Positions 1 to 12,700 of a stretch of DNA of 64,000 nt are shown here, piece by piece (position 1 is the stretch's first letter; the number at the start of each line of letters is the position of its first letter). This DNA is from Lunularia cruciata (Eukaryota > Streptophyta > Marchantiopsida > Lunulariales > Lunulariaceae). The notes below the pieces were generated by a model. The model did no database searches. It worked only from the letters and a program-made list of their open reading frames with translations, and had not been told where the DNA came from. The DNA is taken from the NCBI GenBank assembly GCA_948567375.1, contig OX419762.1, positions 30,633,465 to 30,697,464 of the forward strand, read 5' to 3'. A program made the translations under genes and the position numbers.

Positions 1-1041
1 GGGAAGTTTTGGCAAGCACTCTTTCAGATACTCAGCACCAAGCTTGCTTTGTCCATGGCCTATCATCCTCAAACTGATGGACAAACTGAACGTGCAAATC
101 GTACATTGGAGGATATGTTGCATGCCTTTGTCAATGTCCACCATACCAATTGGGATGAATGTCTTGCAGCTGCCAAATTTGCCTACAACAATTCCAAACA
201 GGCAAGCACCGGATTCTCTCATTTCTTTCTCAATTTTGGCCAAGATCCGCTTGTTCCAGATTCTCTTCTTGCTCCCCCCCCATCTCAAGTTCCTCATACT
301 TCCACATTCTTGACCACTATATCCCAATCCCTCCAACAAGCCAAGTCTCACCTCCTTGTTGCTCAGAATCGCCAAAAACAATATGTGGACCACCATCGTC
401 GAGATCTCACCTTTGAAGTCGGTGATAAAGTCATGCTATCCTCTAGTAACCTCCCTCTCCCACTTGATACCTAAGTTCGTAAACTTGCCCCTAATTGGAT
501 AGGACCTTTTGATATCACCCAAATTATCTCTCCTGTTGCTTATTGTCTTGCCTTGCCTTGTCACATGCGTATCCATCCTATCTTTCATGTTTCCAAGTTG
601 AAACCCTTTGTTCCTAACCCCTCTTCCTTTTCCTCTCGAGTCCAACCTCCCCCTCTTCTTATCCCTATCAATGACCATGAGGAGTACGAAGTTGCTCGTA
701 TCCTTGTGCATCACCACATTCAACGAGGCCGTCGCCAACATACGGAGTACAAGGTCCTTTGGAAAGGGTATCCCCTTCATGATGCCACCTGGGAACCTCT
801 TTCTCACCTCCACAATGCACAGACAGCCATCCAGGAATTCGAAGCTTCACTGGCAACAAGGACGTCATCAACTAGCGGCGGAGGAATATGTAACAATATG
901 GAGTTTAACGACGAAGTCAGTCAGGCTCACGAAGTAGCACATAAGACAAATTAGCCTAGAATATGCCAAAAGTATCTAGAAAACTTCTTGGGAAGCTTCC
1001 CGGTTAGCTTAGCTTGCACCTTAAGTAAGTAGCTTCTAGAA

Positions 1042-1061
1042 GGAAGCTTCTAGAAGCTTCC
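1042..1061 (+). promoter_or_regulatory. heat-shock-element-like array in LTR-A U3
   Basis: Four contiguous pentamers alternate as nGAAn-nTTCn-nGAAn-nTTCn (GGAAG, CTTCT, AGAAG, CTTCC), which is the consensus plant heat shock factor site. The same 20 bases occur in the LTR copies at about 9493-9512 and 18492-18511, and shorter TTCnnGAA forms occur in most other copies. The motif is directly visible; heat responsiveness is inferred. Confidence 0.55.
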
Positions 1062-1202
1062 AACTAGCTTAGCTTGCACGCCAAGTAGGCGGCTTCTAGA
1101 AAGAAGCTTCTTGAGAAGCTTCCTAGTTAACTTGGCTTGCACTCTAAGAAAGCGGCTTGAGGAAGCTTCTTGAGAAGCTTCTCAAGGGCCTTGTATGCTA
1201 CC

Positions 1203-1210
1203 TATAAATA
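1203..1210 (+). promoter_or_regulatory. TATA box of LTR-A
   Basis: TATAAATA sits at a fixed place in LTR-A, about 140 bp downstream of the GAA/TTC array and about 105 bp before the LTR end. It is kept as TATAAATA or a close variant in most copies. That spacing suits the U3/R border of an LTR promoter. Confidence 0.6.
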
Positions 1211-1314
1211 CCAAAGCCAAAGCTCATGCTAGGCATTCGGAGTTTTCTCTCATTCATGTGTCCCAATGTGAGCTTCCATTCTCCTATTTCTCTCCTCGGT
1301 TTTGATCTTTTACA

Positions 1315-3694
1315 TACCCAAAGCTTGCTATTCTTTTTCTTCACAATCACAATTGGAGACACCTATTCTGAGTTCTCCATCTCAAAAAGAAACCTGACCT
1401 CCTTGATCAGAACCAAAGATATTGGTTGACTAATACAATGTTGCTTTTGGCGGACTGGTCTTGCATGTGACTCCACCCCAATCTTGTGCTCCTCCAATAT
1501 GACTTCCTTTAGATCCTTATAATTGATAGAAAATACATGGATGAACTTGTAGAAAATCTCCTCAAATTTTACCTTCTCCTCCTTGATAACATTTGGACCA
1601 TACTTGAGGGTAGATAACCTCCTCTCTATCTCCTCAAGTGTCAATGGTTATTTTGTTGGATCTTTCACAACTTCTAGCTTAGGTGCAAAATCCATAGCAC
1701 ACAAAGGATACACATTTGAATCAGATTTACATTCATCCTCCTTCATAGAAGTCTCTTGCTCCATGCTTCTGTCCACACCTAAAGCTCCTTCTTTGAATCT
1801 GATTCCCAATAATGAGAAGATGGTGTATCTGAATAGAAGTGTTGGTAGTGTTAGTGGCAAGAACTATAACTCTATGGTTTGATGGCCCAATCCTCAAGTA
1901 CCCTTTGTGCCATCAATCAATTGTATGTGTTGCTCTCAACCATGGCCTCCCAAGAAGTAAATCATAGCTTGAATTCTTCAAGATTAGAAAGTCATGAGAT
2001 TTTGAACTCCCATAACTAAAACTACCACCTTATCTATCACTCCTACTTGTCAAACTTGTTACTCGTTTGCCATGCTCATTGGAAATGTTGAAGGTCTAGA
2101 AGGTATCATACCCAAATTCTTCATTAACCTTTCTAACATGACATTCACTATAGATCTTTCATCAACAAGTGCATCCTTCATGTTGTGACTATTTACTCTC
2201 ACATCAATCTTGGAGGAATATTCACAAGTCTCCCATGGTGATGGTTTGGCATCCACCACCCCCATTGATATTGGATCTTTCTCTTTTGCTTTCTTCTTCC
2301 TCTTATTCCTTGTAGAACTCAAACCACCTCTAAGCTCTTTTCTGAAGGTAAGATTCAAAGTGATTAGTTGACCCACTATGATGTTAGCATTGAGACTACC
2401 AACATCCTCCAACACTTGGTAGTTCCATTGTTGCTTTGAGATCAAGAAGTCCCCCATCTCCAACTTCTTCTTAAGAGTCTTTGTTTTTGATGGTGTTGAG
2501 GTGCTAGTGCAAGTGCTCCTAGTAATCCTAGCAGTATGATTGCTAGTAGTAAATCCTTGAGAAGAGTGTACATCTTTTGCAAAACAAACTCTCTTCTTCT
2601 CTTGTGCCAAGAGCTCCAAATTAAGACCTTTGGAGTTTGAGCACTCCCCCTTCTCATACTTGCTCTCAACCACATCTATGGATGCTATTCCTTATATTTT
2701 TTTGAATTAGGAGCCACTTGGGTTTCATTACCTCCTTCTCTCACTCTATTATCTCCCTTATAACCCCTTCTTCCATGGTAAGTAGAATTTGGGCAATTCC
2801 TTTGGATGCGACCTCTTCTTCCACAATCAAAACAATTTCTACCACTGAAATTGTTGGTTGGTTGGCATCCTTTATATGGATAGTTTTTATAACTCTTAGT
2901 TTCTATAACTCTTCCCATATTTTGATCCACCTCTCTCTTCTCCCATAGTGGTACTACATTGATCGTGCAATCTAAAAGTTGTTTTGTGATGGTTTGAAGT
3001 GGATATTTTTGTAGAGGTGCAAGAATTGGAGCAACAAGTACTTGTGGTGCAACCCTTGCCACCAAATTATCCAAAGTTATACTATAATTGTAGTCTTGAG
3101 GAGGATGCACAAACCTCCTTTGCTACCAAATCACTCTCATCTCTTTCCAAACTCTCCTCCGTACAAATTCCAATCTTGATAGCTTCAACCTTGGAAGAAG
3201 GTTTCTCAAATCTCACCTTGCTTCTAATTTGTGGTCTCAACCCTCCCATAAATTCTTGGTAAGCATGGCTCCTATGCCAATCATAGTAGTCTCCATATCA
3301 TCCTTACCATTCCTCAATATTATGCAAAATTTGAACTCTAGCTTCTCCACTCTTTCTACATAGACTCTCACTTTTTCTCCATCTCCTTGTTTGAGGAAGG
3401 TAACCTTACTCATCAATCTCTCATAACTCTCATCTGGAAGAAATTTCTCAATGAATATTGAAGTCAAACTCTCCCAAGACTCTCCTTGCCTATCTTTCCT
3501 CTCTCTCTTTTGGTATTTTAACTCATAGCATATAAGGGTTATATCTTCAAAGAAATTTGGTAATAGTAAGGCTCACTCATTCTTCCTCCTCTCATTGTTT
3601 CCTATACAATCTCTCTTGAAGTCTCTCACAAAGGCCTCTACATCTTCTCCATCCTTGCAAAAGAAAACCAAAAGTTTCCCCATCTTAGCGCTTT
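1315..3694 (-). mobile_element. Ty3/gypsy element D, gag-protease-start of RT, fossil
   Basis: On the minus strand this holds a gag end (about 3690-3240), a zinc-knuckle region (about 2860-2780), a protease region (about 2220-1900, with LLLGRPWL-like and MKDALVDE-like segments) and the start of reverse transcriptase (about 1640-1315). The order gag, protease, RT fits Ty3/gypsy, but the protein is clearly different from the chromovirus family around it. It is cut on the left by the E1 LTR and on the right by the E3 LTR, so it is among the oldest layers. No LTR of its own is visible. It is broken in many places. Confidence 0.75.
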
Positions 3695-3718
3695 TGTAAT
3701 AATATGGAGTTTAGCAAT
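3695..3718 (+). repeat. first 24 bp of the E3 5' LTR-A, split by E2
   Basis: The bases match the start of LTR-A (TGTAA-AATATGGAGTTTAGCAAT). The rest of this LTR resumes at 9301 beyond E2. The last five bases (gcaat) are one copy of the E2 target duplication. Confidence 0.85.
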
Positions 3719-4118
3719 TGTAAAAGACCAAGACCGAGGAGAGAAATAGGAGAATAAAAACTCACATTAGGACACTTGAATGTGAGAAGAATCCAAATGA
3801 CTAGCATGAGCTTTGGCTCTTGTATTCATAGGGATCATACAAGGCTCTTGAGAAGCTTCTCAAGAAGCTTTCTTGAGCCGATTTCTTGGAGTGCAAGCCA
3901 AGTTGATTGGGAAGCTTCTCAAAAAGCTTCCTTCTAGGAGCTGCTTACTTGGTATGCAAACTAAGTTAATTGGAAGCTTCTAGAAGCTACCTACTTGGAG
4001 TGCAAGCTAAGCTATTCAAGAAGCTTCTTGGATACTTCTAAAATATTCTAGGTTAATTTGTCTTACTTGCTACTTTGTTAGCCCTACTAACTTATTTTCT
4101 AAACTCCATATTGTTACA
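3719..4118 (-). repeat. LTR-A, 3' LTR of E2
   Basis: On the plus strand it runs from TGTAAAAGACC to TATTGTTACA, the reverse complement of LTR-A. The end of the chromodomain region adjoins it at 4119. Confidence 0.9.
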
Positions 4119-7100
4119 TATTCTCCCATTGCTAGTTGGTGATGTCCTCATTGCCAATGAAACTTCAAACTCTTGGATGGCCAATTGTGCATTTTGGAGA
4201 TGAGAAGGAGGTTCCCATGTGGCATCATGAAGGGGATACCCTTTCCAAAGGACCTTGTACTCCGTATATTGTCGACGGTCTTGTTGAATGTGACAACATG
4301 CAATGATACGATCAACTTTGTACTCCTCATGATCTGTACTCCTCATGTCCCTATCAATATAGGGACATGAGGAGAATGAGGTTGGACTTGAGGGGAAAAG
4401 AAGAGGGGTTAGGAACTAAGGGTTTCAACTTGGAAATATGAAAAATAGGATGGATGCGCATATGACAAGGCAAGGCAAGTTGATAAGCAATATGAGAGAT
4501 AATTTGGGTGACATAAAAGGGTCCTATCCACTTAGGGGCAAGTTTACAAACTTGGGTATCAAGATGGAGGGGTAGGTCACTAGAGGATAACATGACTTTA
4601 TCATCAACTTCAAAGGTGAGATCATGACGATGGTGGTCCACATATTTTTTTTGACAATTCTGTGCAACAAGGAGGTGAGATTTGGCTTGTTGGAGAGATT
4701 GGGAGATGGTGGTCAAGAAGGTTGAAGTATGAGGGACCTAAGATGGGGGTGGAGCAAGAAGAGAATCTGGAACAAGCGGATCTTGGCCAAAATTGAGAAA
4801 GAAAGGAGAAAATCCGATGTTTGCCTATTTGGAATTATTGTAGGCAAATTTTGTAGTTGCAAGACATTCATCCCAATTGGTATGGTGGACATTGACAAAG
4901 GCACGCAACATATCTTCCAAGGTATGATTTGCATGTTTGGTTTTTCTATCAATTTAACAATGATAGGCTATGGACAAAGTAAGATTGGTGCCAAGTATCT
5001 AGAAGATTGTTTGCCAAAACTTCCTAGTGAATCAAGGTCGGAGATAAAGTACATGTGGCATCCCATGATGCTTGAAAACATTATCAAAGTAGATTTTCAC
5101 TAAGGTTGGAGCATCTACGGTATCAAAGGTTGGTGCCAGGTAGATTTGCTTACTGAGCTTATCCACAATCACCATGATTGTTGTGTGTCCTTGCTTTGTC
5201 TTGGGCAAGGATGTGATGAGATCCAAACTTACTTGTTTCTATCAAGTGGATGGAATGGGGAGTTGTTGAAAGAGTCCACTCGGCTATCGGTTGTTGGCCT
5301 TGTTGCATTGGTAGCTTTCCCACAATTAGAAAAACTCTCAAACATCTCATATCATGTTGGGCCACCACCATTGGCGTTGGAGGGTACTTGGGGTCTTGTC
5401 CACACCCATATGACCAACTATTAGTAAATCATGGGCTTTTTGAAGATGCACAAGTAGGAGATCACCTTTGGTTGGAACATAGATCCGGTCCTCATGGAAT
5501 AGAAGGCCTTCCTTGAAGGAGAAGGTGTTTTACTCCTTGTCACATGCTATAAGACGACCATATACCATTTGGAAGAAAGGATCTTGTTGTAGAGCTGACC
5601 AAAATGCATTTTGGACCTTGGAGTCAATTGCCACTGATGAGAGGAAGAGACTTCAAATCAGGTCATCATGATAGAGCATTAGGGAGGACATGGAACCGTT
5701 CTAGTTTGAACTCAAGTTTGATGTCAAACAATTGGAGTTTCTCCTCCCATCAATGATGGCAACTCTTCATATGTTCCAAGTGTAAGGTCTGAAACAATAC
5801 TTTGTGATTAATTTGCATGATCACTTGTTTCCCCAAGAGATAATGCCTCCATACCTTGGTGACATATACCATTGCAAGTTGTTCTTGATCTCAAATAGAG
5901 TAATTTCTTTCAGCTTTATTTAGTCAGCAAGACACAAAGGCAATGAGATGTAGTCTATCTAGAAATTCTTGTTGCAACATTGCTCCAATTGCAAGTTAGA
6001 AGCATCAAAATCAACCACACAAGGTAGTTGAGGATCATATGGTTGATGGATGGGTCTTGAAGACACCATGTGTTTCAGCTTCTGGAATGCTTCTTCATAT
6101 TTGGTGGTCCATTGGAAGCTCAATTTCTTCCCCAAGAGGTCAATCAATGATACAATCACATGAGCATAATAATGGATGAATCATTAGTAAAACTGGCCAA
6201 TCTATTAGATGTCCATACTTCTATAGTATCCTTTGGAGTAGGCCAATCAATAATGGCCTTGATTTTCTCCTCTTCCATCTTGATCCCTTTTGATGAGATC
6301 TTGTGATCCTAGAAGGTGACTTCCTTATGTCAAAAGGCATACTTCAACTTCTTGCAAAAAAAAATTCCATTGTTGGAGTCATCTTAGGATTTCCTGCACA
6401 TAATTCATATGTTGTTCCTTTGTCTTGCTATAGATTATGATATCATCCAAGAACACCACCACTTATAGATCCAATAGTCCATCCAATATCCAATGCATCT
6501 GATCCATGAAAATTGCTAGAGCATTAGTGACCCCGAAAGGTAGAGCTCTTTACTCAAAATGCCCATACCTTGTGCAAAAGGTAATCTATTGCACATCCTC
6601 CCTATCAATGGGTATTTTCCAATAGCCACTACAAAGATCCAACTTAGAAAAGTATCATGCTCCACTAAATTGATCAAGCAAGTCATCAATCCAAGGTAAG
6701 GGATATGCATTCTTCATTGTTTGCTTATTGAGTCTATAGTAATCAATACATAAACAAAGTACTTCATCCTTCTTTGGAACAAATAGTACCGGTGCTCCCC
6801 AAGGAGAGATACTATGTCATATGAAGTCCTCCTCTAACAAATTTGTAAGTGTTGTTCACAACTCCTCCAACTCCTTTGGTGAGAGTTGATAGATTGGTCT
6901 ACTCATTGGAGTACTCTCGGGCAATAACTCAATCTTGAAGGGCATACCACAATTGGAGGGTAATCCCTTTGATAGATCATTTAGAAACACTTCAGAAAAC
7001 TCCTAAACTATCTGATCAACCATTGCTTGATAAGGCTCTTGGCCCTCCTCAGATTGTCCTTGTGCAATCGGCTTGATCCACATGACAAAAACAGACTTAT

Positions 7101-8883
7101 CTTCTTCCAAAGCTTTCTCTATGGCTGCTTCACTAACAAGCTTCCTATTTAGGGACTCATCTTTCTTCAAAGCTTACTCCATGGCTACTTTCTTGGTAAA
7201 ATTCCTATCTTGGGACTTATTATTGTTCAAGGCTTGCTCTATGGCTACCTTCTCAACAAACTTCCCATATTGGGATTGACTATTTTTAGGTGTCTTACTC
7301 AAAAGTGCCAAACAACCTAATCGGAAATTCCTACCTTGGGGTTGTACTTGAATTTGTCATCAATTCCAATCAAATTGAATCGTATGGCATTCAAGCCAAT
7401 GTAGTCCTAGAATGAAATTGTAGTGTAGAGGTGCCACTACAAGCCTCATACACATTAAATACTCCTTCTCAATCTTGAAGGTAACAAGATGTGAGGTATG
7501 GAATGCAAAACCTTTTCTACTATCCTCCATCATCAATCTACTTCCAATTATTGGCTTGATAGGAATACCCAATATTTTTGCTAATTGCATAGACATGCAA
7601 TTCTTTGAACTTCCAAAATCAACCAAAATCATACAACCCCGATTAGATATTGTACCTTGCAAGTGAAGGAAACTTGCATAGGTGAAGCCTTCAATCCCAT
7701 TGGAAGGAACCAAGCTCCTAGTAGGCGGCTGAAAATCTCATTTCCCTGATCATTCTACTCTACAAACTCCATCTGGGCAACTTGTTGAGGTTGCTCATTC
7801 TTTAGTGGACATTCAGCAATGCAATGTTCCAATTGGTGACAATAAAAACAATCTCCATTTTGAGGTAGTTTCTCTCTATCTATAGTGCCAAGTGGCCAAC
7901 ATTGAATGGCATCAATCTCCATTGGTGCTGACTCCTCTACCCATGTGTAGTGTATTGGTAGGTTCTGTGGAGGTCAAAGTCAAGACCAAGTTGTTGCAAC
8001 CAAGGAATAAAAATGTTTGGCCAACCGCGTGGCTTCCTCCAAGTTTTGTGGCTCTTGCATGGTTACCTCTAATTTGGTTCTTGACTTCAATCCCCTCAAA
8101 AATCAATCCAAAACTTCACCTTCTAGTATATTTGGAATTTGTATGATGGTGTTTTGGAATTGCATGATGTAACTTCTTATAAAGCCAATCTGTTTCAAGT
8201 CTGCCAACCTATCCCATGTAGCTCATGTGGAATTTATAGCTTGGAAATGACTAATTATTGCACTCTTGAATCTTGCACATGTCAAGATTGGTGCAACAAT
8301 TTTTCATTCAGCTTGCTCCACTCGGAATCTCCACCAAAGCTTTGCTATTTCATCCAATTGGCTAAAAGCCAAAAAATTTATTTTTGCTCATCTTGCAGAT
8401 TAGTAGCTTCAAAGTAACATTCACAGTCAAACACAAAATTCTCCATTGCACCCAAGAGATTCTTGCCTTCAAATACCTTGGGTTTAAGGAATTGGACTCA
8501 ATCTTCTCCTTCTCAAACTGGTACTCTCTCTATATGCTCATGTTGTCAAGACTCTTTTTCATCCAACAATTGAGTAAGGTGCTCAATTTGTTGTTGCATA
8601 GCAAGGATAACCTTGGGCATTGCTGCCATTGTTACTAATCTATCATGCAACCTCTAATCTATCTAATTTATTAACACATAAAAGCAACATGTCTACTATT
8701 CTCTATAAGTTACAACCAAAAGCACCAAGGGTTAGATATGGTGATCATATGCAAAAAATCTTGTCAAAAGTATGAGGTGATGAATTGTGTGAAACAATGC
8801 TTGGGTAGTACTTGGACACAAAAATCCCAATGGTTTGGTGGAAGTGGATTTGGTGGTCCATAAATTTCATCCATCCCATTCCT

Positions 8884-8896
8884 GCTCTGATACCAA
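8884..8896 (-). other. primer-binding site of E2
   Basis: The minus strand reads TTGGTATCAGAGC, starting right after the 5' LTR. This matches the 3' end of plant initiator tRNA-Met, the usual primer for plant Ty3/gypsy elements. Confidence 0.8.
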
Positions 8897-9295
8897 TGTA
8901 AAAGATCGAGATAGAGGAGAGAAATAAGAGAATGGAAACTCACATTGGGACACTTGAATGTGGGAAGACTTAAATGTCCAGCATGAGCTTTGGCTCTTGT
9001 ATTTATAAGGATTATACAAGGCTCTTGAGAAGCTTCCTTGAGTCAATTTCTTGGAGTGCAAGCCAAGTTAATTGGGAAGCTTCTCAAGAAGCTTCCTTCT
9101 AGGAGTTGCTTACTTGGCATGCAAGCTAAGTTAGTTGGAAGCTTCTAGAAGCTACCTACTTGGAGTGCAAGCTAAACTAGCCGGGAAGCTTCCTAAGAAG
9201 CTTCTTAGATACTTTTAGGATATTCTAGGCTAATTTGTCTTATTTGTTATTTTGTTAGCCCTACTAATTTTTTTGCTAAACTCCATATTGTTACA
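8897..9295 (-). repeat. LTR-A, 5' LTR of E2
   Basis: This is the partner of the repeat at 3719-4118. Most differences between the two are C/T or G/A transitions. It is followed by tcaat (9296-9300), the second copy of the E2 target duplication. Confidence 0.9.
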
Positions 9296-9300
9296 TCAAT

Positions 9301-9763
9301 GAAATTAATCAAGGCTAGCAAAGTGGAAAATAGGCCAAATTAGCCTAAAATATTCTAGAAGTATCTAGGAAGCTAATTGGTACCTTCCTAAGTATTGAGT
9401 AACATGCATACCAAGTGGTAACTTCTAGGAAAAGCTTCCTAGAAAACTTCCCAACTAACTTAACTTGCACCCCAAGTAGGTAGCTTATAGAAGGAAGCTT
9501 CTAGAAGCTTCCAGCTAGCTTAGCTTGCATGCCAAGTAAGCAGATTCTAGAGAAAAACTTCTTGAGAAACTTCTAAGTTAATTCTGAGGTAATTTGGCTT
9601 GCACTCCAAGAAAGTAACTTAAAGAAGCTTCTTGAGAACCTTGTATACTCCCTATAAATACCAAAGCCAAAGCTCATGCTAGGCATTTAGATTTTCCCAC
9701 ACTAAAATCTCCCAATGTCATCTTCCATTCTCCTATTTTTCTCCTCAATATTGATCTTTTACA
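9301..9763 (+). repeat. remainder of the E3 5' LTR-A
   Basis: It continues the LTR begun at 3695-3718 and ends TTTTACA. A decayed primer-binding site and the E3 internal region follow. A complete four-pentamer GAA/TTC array lies at about 9493-9512 and a TATAAATA box at about 9653. Confidence 0.85.
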
Positions 9764-12700
9764 TCAGTATCAAAGCAAGAATGAGATGGATAGAATTTAT
9801 AGACCACCAAATCCATTTCCACCAAACCATTAGGATTTTTGTGTCCAAGTATTACCCAAGCATCATTTCACACTTCAGTCATATTCATTGACACATCATT
9901 CACATTTCATATTTCATTAGTTCATCACCTCATGCTGTGGGTAGAATTTTCTAAATGCAATCACCTTGTTAGAGGAACCCTTTGTGCTTTTGGTTGTATG
10001 GAGAAAAGTGTGCATGTTACATGTGTGGTAATAAATTAGATAAATTTGGAGCAGTATGATATAATAGTAGCCATGGCAGCAACGCATAAAGTTATCATTA
10101 TTATAAAACAAAAAAGTGAGCACCTTACTTAATTGTTGGATGAACAAGACCATCAACAATAAGAGCATATAGAAAGATCAAACCCAATTTCCAAAACCCA
10201 AGGTATTTGAAAGCAAGAATCTTTTGAGTATAGTGGAGAATTTTGTATTTGATTATGAATGTTATTTCAAAAATACTAATTTTCAAGATGAACGGAAATA
10301 AATTCTCTTGGCTTCTAACCAATTGGATGGAGTAGCAAAGCTATGGTAGCAATTCCAAGTGGAGCAAGTTGAATGGCAATTTGTTGCACCAATATTTACT
10401 TGGGTAAAATTCAAGAGTGCAACAATTAGTAGATTCTAAGCTATAAATGTCACACAAGCTGCACAAGATAGATTGGCAAAGTTTAAGCAAATTAGCTCTA
10501 TAAGAAGTTATATCACACAAATCCAAAATACCATCATGCAAATTCTAGATATACTAGAAGGTGAAGCTCTAGATTGATTTGTGAGGGGCTTGAAGTCACA
10601 AACCAAATTAGAGGTGACTATGTGAGAGTCACAACACTTGGAGGAAGCCATGCAATTGGCTGAATGCTTTGATTCCTTGGTTGCAACAACTTGATCTCCA
10701 CCTCGACCTCCACTAAACCTTCCAATACACTACACATGGGTGGAGGAGCCGGCACCAATCAAGATTGATGCCATTCAATAGAGACCACTTGGCACTACAT
10801 ATAGAGAAAAATTATGGCAAAATGGTGGTTGGTTCTATTCACCAAATTAGACATTGCATCATTGAATGTCCATTCAAGAATGGGTGACCTTGACAAGTTG
10901 CCCAGATAGAGTTTGTGGAGTAGAATGATCAGAGAAACAAGGAATCCCAATAAAAGATTTTGAGCCACCTATAAAGAACTTGATTAGTTCCAATGGGATT
11001 GAAAGCTTGACTTATGCAAGTTGGCTTCACTTGCAAGGTATGATATCTAATCATGGTTGTAAGATTTTGGTTGATTTTGGAAGTTCAAAGAAGTGCATGT
11101 CCATGCAATTAGCAAAGGAATTACATATTCCTATCAAGCCAGTAATTGGAAGCAGATTGATGATGGTAGATGGTAGAAAGGGTTCTACATTCCTTACCTC
11201 ACATCTTGTTACATTTAGGATTGGGAAGGAGTATTTGGAATGTATGAGGTTTGTAGTGGCACCTCTACACTATGATATCATTTTGGGTTTGCCTTGGCTT
11301 AAATGTCATAAGTTTCAATTTGATTGGACCCAACAACAAATTCAAGTACAACACCAAGGTAGGAAGTTTTGATTAAGTTGTTTAGCACTTTTCAGTAAGA
11401 CACCTGAGAATAATCAATCCCAAGATGCAAAATTTGTCAAGAAAGTAGCCATAGAGCAAGCTTTGAAGGAAGATAAGTCCCAAGATGAGAAGTTTGTCAA
11501 TGAAACAACTATAGAGAAAGCCTTGGAGGAAGATAAGTCTATTTTTATGGTGTGGATCAAGCCCATTGCACAAGGAAAATCTAAGGAGGGTCAAGAGCCT
11601 CATCAAGCAATGGTTGATCAAATAGTTCAAGAGTTTGTGGACGTGTTTCCAGATGATCTAACAAAGGGATTACCCTCTAATTGTGGTATGCCTTTCAAGA
11701 TTGAGTTATTGCACAGGAGTATTCAAGTGAGTAGACCAATCTATTAGCTCTCACCAAAAGAGTTGGAGAAGTTGCAAACAAAACTTACGGAGTTGTTGGA
11801 AAAGGATTTCATACAACATAGTATATCTCCTTGGGGAACACCAATACTATTTGTTCCAAAGAAAGATGGACTTAGTTTTTGTATTGATTATCGTGAGCTC
11901 AATAAACAAACAATGAAGAATGCATATCTTTTGCCTCAAATTGATGATTTGCTTGATCAATTGAGTGGAGCACAATATTTCTCCAAGTTGATCTTCATAA
12001 CGGCTATTGGTAAATCCCCATTGACAAGGAGGATGTGCAAAATATTACCTTCTGCACAAGGTATGGGCATTTTGAACAGAGAGTTCTACCTTTTGGGCTC
12101 ATTAATGCTCTAACAATCTTCATGGATAAGATGCATTGGGTGTTGGATGAACTATTGGATTGGTATGTGGTGGTGTTCTTGGATAAAATTTTAATCTATA
12201 GCAAGATGGAGGCAAAACACACAAATCATATGCAAGAAGTCCTAAGGCAATTATGTCAATGGAAGTTTTATTGTCAAAGTCAAAGTGTACCTTCTGGTAG
12301 AATGAAGTTACCTTCTTGGGTCACAAGATACATTAGAAGGGATCAAGGTGAAAGATTAGAAAATCTAGGTCATTATTGATTAGCCTACTCTAAAGAATAC
12401 CATAGAAGTGCAAGCATTTAATGGATTGGTAAGTTTTTATGAATGTTTCATCCACTTTTATGCACATGTGGCAACACCTTTGATTGATCTCTTGAGGAAA
12501 AACTCAAGCTTTCAATAGACCACCAAACATGAAGAAACATTCTTAAAGTTGAAACATATGGTATCTTCAAGAACTATTCTTCAACCATATGATCTTCAAC
12601 TACCTTGTATGGTTGACTTTGATGCTTCTAACTTTGCCATTGAAGTTGTGTTGCAATAGGAATTCCCAGATGGGTTACATCTCATTGCCTTTGTGTCTCA

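Larger units (their letters stand above)
1..1314 (+). mobile_element. Ty3/gypsy chromovirus, 3' part (E1), fossil
   Basis: This is the 3' end of an LTR retrotransposon cut by the window edge. It shows the end of the integrase (about 1-480, with the typical HPQTDGQTER start), the linker to the chromodomain, a chromodomain at about 670-860 (key residues EYKVLWKGYP and WEP) and a 3' LTR at 889-1314. An integrase followed by a chromodomain defines the chromovirus branch. Its right LTR edge interrupts the reverse transcriptase region of relic D, so E1 is younger than D. It is broken but better preserved than its relatives here, with few breaks in the visible part. Confidence 0.9.
889..1314 (+). 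repeat. LTR-A, 3' LTR of E1
   Basis: This 426-bp repeat starts TGTAACAATATGGAG and ends TTTTACA. It is the reference copy for a family with about a dozen members in the window. The U3 part is built from GAAGCTTC palindromes and repeated blocks containing GCTTAGCTTGCA and CCAAGTAGG. A TATA box follows at 1203-1210. Confidence 0.92.
3719..9295 (-). mobile_element. Ty3/gypsy chromovirus E2, structurally complete, fossil
   Basis: This minus-strand element of about 5.58 kb has an LTR at each end: 5' LTR 8897-9295 and 3' LTR 3719-4118. Between them are an initiator-tRNA-Met-type primer site (8884-8895), gag (about 8860-7750), protease (7713-7360), a repeat linker (about 7270-7090), RT (about 7000-6340), RNase H (about 6250-5750), integrase (about 5650-4420) and chromodomain (4346-4150). 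It sits in the 5' LTR of E3, flanked by gcaat and tcaat. The two LTRs agree at roughly nine positions in ten by eye, so the insertion is old. It is broken with many breaks. Confidence 0.88.

Noticed and set aside
5146-5516. Plus-strand reading frames inside E2
   Set aside because: They are antisense to the integrase region of a minus-strand element and show no family similarity.
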